From assembly GCA_002372815.1 (NCBI GenBank), contig DFIR01000061.1:1-21689 (forward strand): a stretch of 21,689 nt of DNA, read 5' to 3'. How positions within the stretch are numbered: position 1 is the stretch's first letter; each line of letters starts with the position of its first letter. Positions 20,963 through 21,689 of this stretch are shown here, one piece after another. The position numbers and the translations under genes were made by a program. This DNA comes from Lachnospiraceae bacterium UBA3692. GTDB lineage: Bacteria > Bacillota > Clostridia > Lachnospirales > Lachnospiraceae. The notes under the pieces were generated by a model, which saw only the letters and a program-made list of their open reading frames with translations, had not been told where the DNA came from and did not search any database.

Positions 20963-21689
20963 CCCATCACCGCGCGGTGGTAGACCTTCTTGCCCTTGCG
21001 GATCTTGATGCCTTCCTTAAGCGCCTCTGCCGTGATCCTGTCGTCGATGCTCTTCGCTTTCTCACCGTTCAGCGTCACGCCGCCCTGCTGGATCAGGCGC
21101 CTGCCCTCTCCGCGGCTGGGGATCAGCCCGCAGGCAAGCAGCAGGGAGATCACATCGATCGACCCGTCTGTCAGCTGCGCCTCTGTGAGCGTTGTGGTGG
21201 GCAGGTTCTCATCGCTGCCGACGCCGGCGAAAAGGGACTTCGCCAGATCTCTTGCCTTGACAGCCTCTTCCTCGCCGTGGACCAGGGAGGTGAGCTCAAA
21301 AGCGAGGATCTCCTTCTTCTCATTGATCCTCTCAGGGGCCCAGTTGTCCATCTCCCGGATGGTCTCCATGGGCAGGAAGGTGAGCATGCGGATGCACTTC
21401 ATGACGTCCGCGTCGTCCACGTTGCGCCAGTACTGGTAGAACTCGAAAGGCGAGGTCTTCTGCGGATCCAGCCAGACCGCGCCGCTGGCGGTCTTGCCCA
21501 TCTTCTTGCCCTCGCTGTTCATCAGCAGGGTGATGGTCATGGCGTAGGCGTCGTCGCCGCTCTTCTTGCGGATCAGCTCCGTGCCGGCCAGCATGTTGGA
21601 CCACTGGTCGTCGCCGCCAAACTGCATGTTGCAGCCGAGGTGCTCATGCAGGTACCAGAAGTCATAGGCCTGCATGATCATGTAGTTGA
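20959..21689 (-). CDS. tyrS: Tyrosyl-tRNA synthetase, C-terminal part (partial)
   Basis: About 242 C-terminal residues are visible; the N-terminal part with the HIGH motif is outside the window. The text QAYDFWYLHEHLGCNMQFGG and DDQWSN belongs to the tyrosine/tRNA catalytic domain. NSEGKKMGKT holds the KMSKS-type loop (here KMGKT, common in bacterial TyrRS). SGAVWLDPQKTSPFEFYQYW follows. The C-terminal S4-like RNA-binding domain includes GLIPSRGEGRRLIQQGGV. The enzyme charges tRNA-Tyr. Its stop overlaps the first base triplet of the zinc lipoprotein gene, so at least part of the importer message should be shared with tyrS. The tyrS promoter is not visible. Confidence 0.97.
   Translation of the reverse strand, partial: NYMIMQAYDFWYLHEHLGCNMQFGGDDQWSNMLAGTELIRKKSGDDAYAMTITLLMNSEGKKMGKTASGAVWLDPQKTSPFEFYQYWRNVDDADVMKCIRMLTFLPMETIREMDNWAPERINEKKEILAFELTSLVHGEEEAVKARDLAKSLFAGVGSDENLPTTTLTEAQLTDGSIDVISLLLACGLIPSRGEGRRLIQQGGVTLNGEKAKSIDDRITAEALKEGIKIRKGKKVYHRAVMG

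Overview
The window looks like chromosome of a high-GC, Gram-positive-type (monoderm) member of the Bacillota. The visible 5' end of 16S rRNA resembles Erysipelotrichaceae most. That placement comes from reading about 150 bases and is tentative. Consensus sigma-A type promoters, strong AAGGAGG-like ribosome binding sites and a Tad locus without secretin or other outer-membrane genes agree with a monoderm.

Layout: (1) 1-834, minus strand: the start of an rRNA operon with two tandem promoters, preceded by a tRNA-Ser(GCU) gene with its own promoter and hairpin terminator. (2) 879-1289: a HIT-family hydrolase. (3) 1429-10908, minus strand: a compact ten-gene tad (tight adherence, type IVb pilus) operon behind one good promoter. 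The order is prepilin peptidase, TadZ-like ATPase, TadA/CpaF ATPase, TadB, TadC, Flp pilin, a DUF5702-type anchored protein, two TadE-like pseudopilins and an FHA-domain membrane protein. Most genes overlap by 4 to 13 bases; the TadA/TadB pair overlaps by about 180. (4) 10945-13174: rubredoxin (divergent, with an operator-like palindrome in its promoter), enolase, and a small DUF1858 protein with a strong leader hairpin. (5) 13181-18133: a catabolic-looking module of malic enzyme, YfcC/DcuC-type transporter and carboxylesterase on the minus strand, with a divergent GntR/FCD regulator on the plus strand. (6) 18287-21689, minus strand: a zinc/manganese-type ABC importer (permease, ATPase, His-rich lipoprotein) whose first gene overlaps the end of tyrosyl-tRNA synthetase, which runs off the window.

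How it fits together: the tad operon should build a surface pilus. TadV processes the Flp pilin and TadE-like proteins, TadA powers assembly on the TadB/TadC platform, TadZ positions the machine, and the FHA protein could connect it to Ser/Thr phosphorylation. The GntR module suggests import and de-esterification of an organic acid that feeds pyruvate through malic enzyme. Zinc uptake appears tied to transcription of tyrS.

The most noteworthy signals are non-canonical parts of the Tad machine: a pseudopilin carrying two Cys/His metal-site-like units, a TadC with a large extracytoplasmic insert resembling an Ig-like fold, and the long tadA/tadB overlap. Others are the palindrome over the rubredoxin promoter, the esterase/transporter/malic enzyme module and the tyrS-znu coupling. 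I saw no CRISPR array, insertion sequence, prophage or recognisable defence system.
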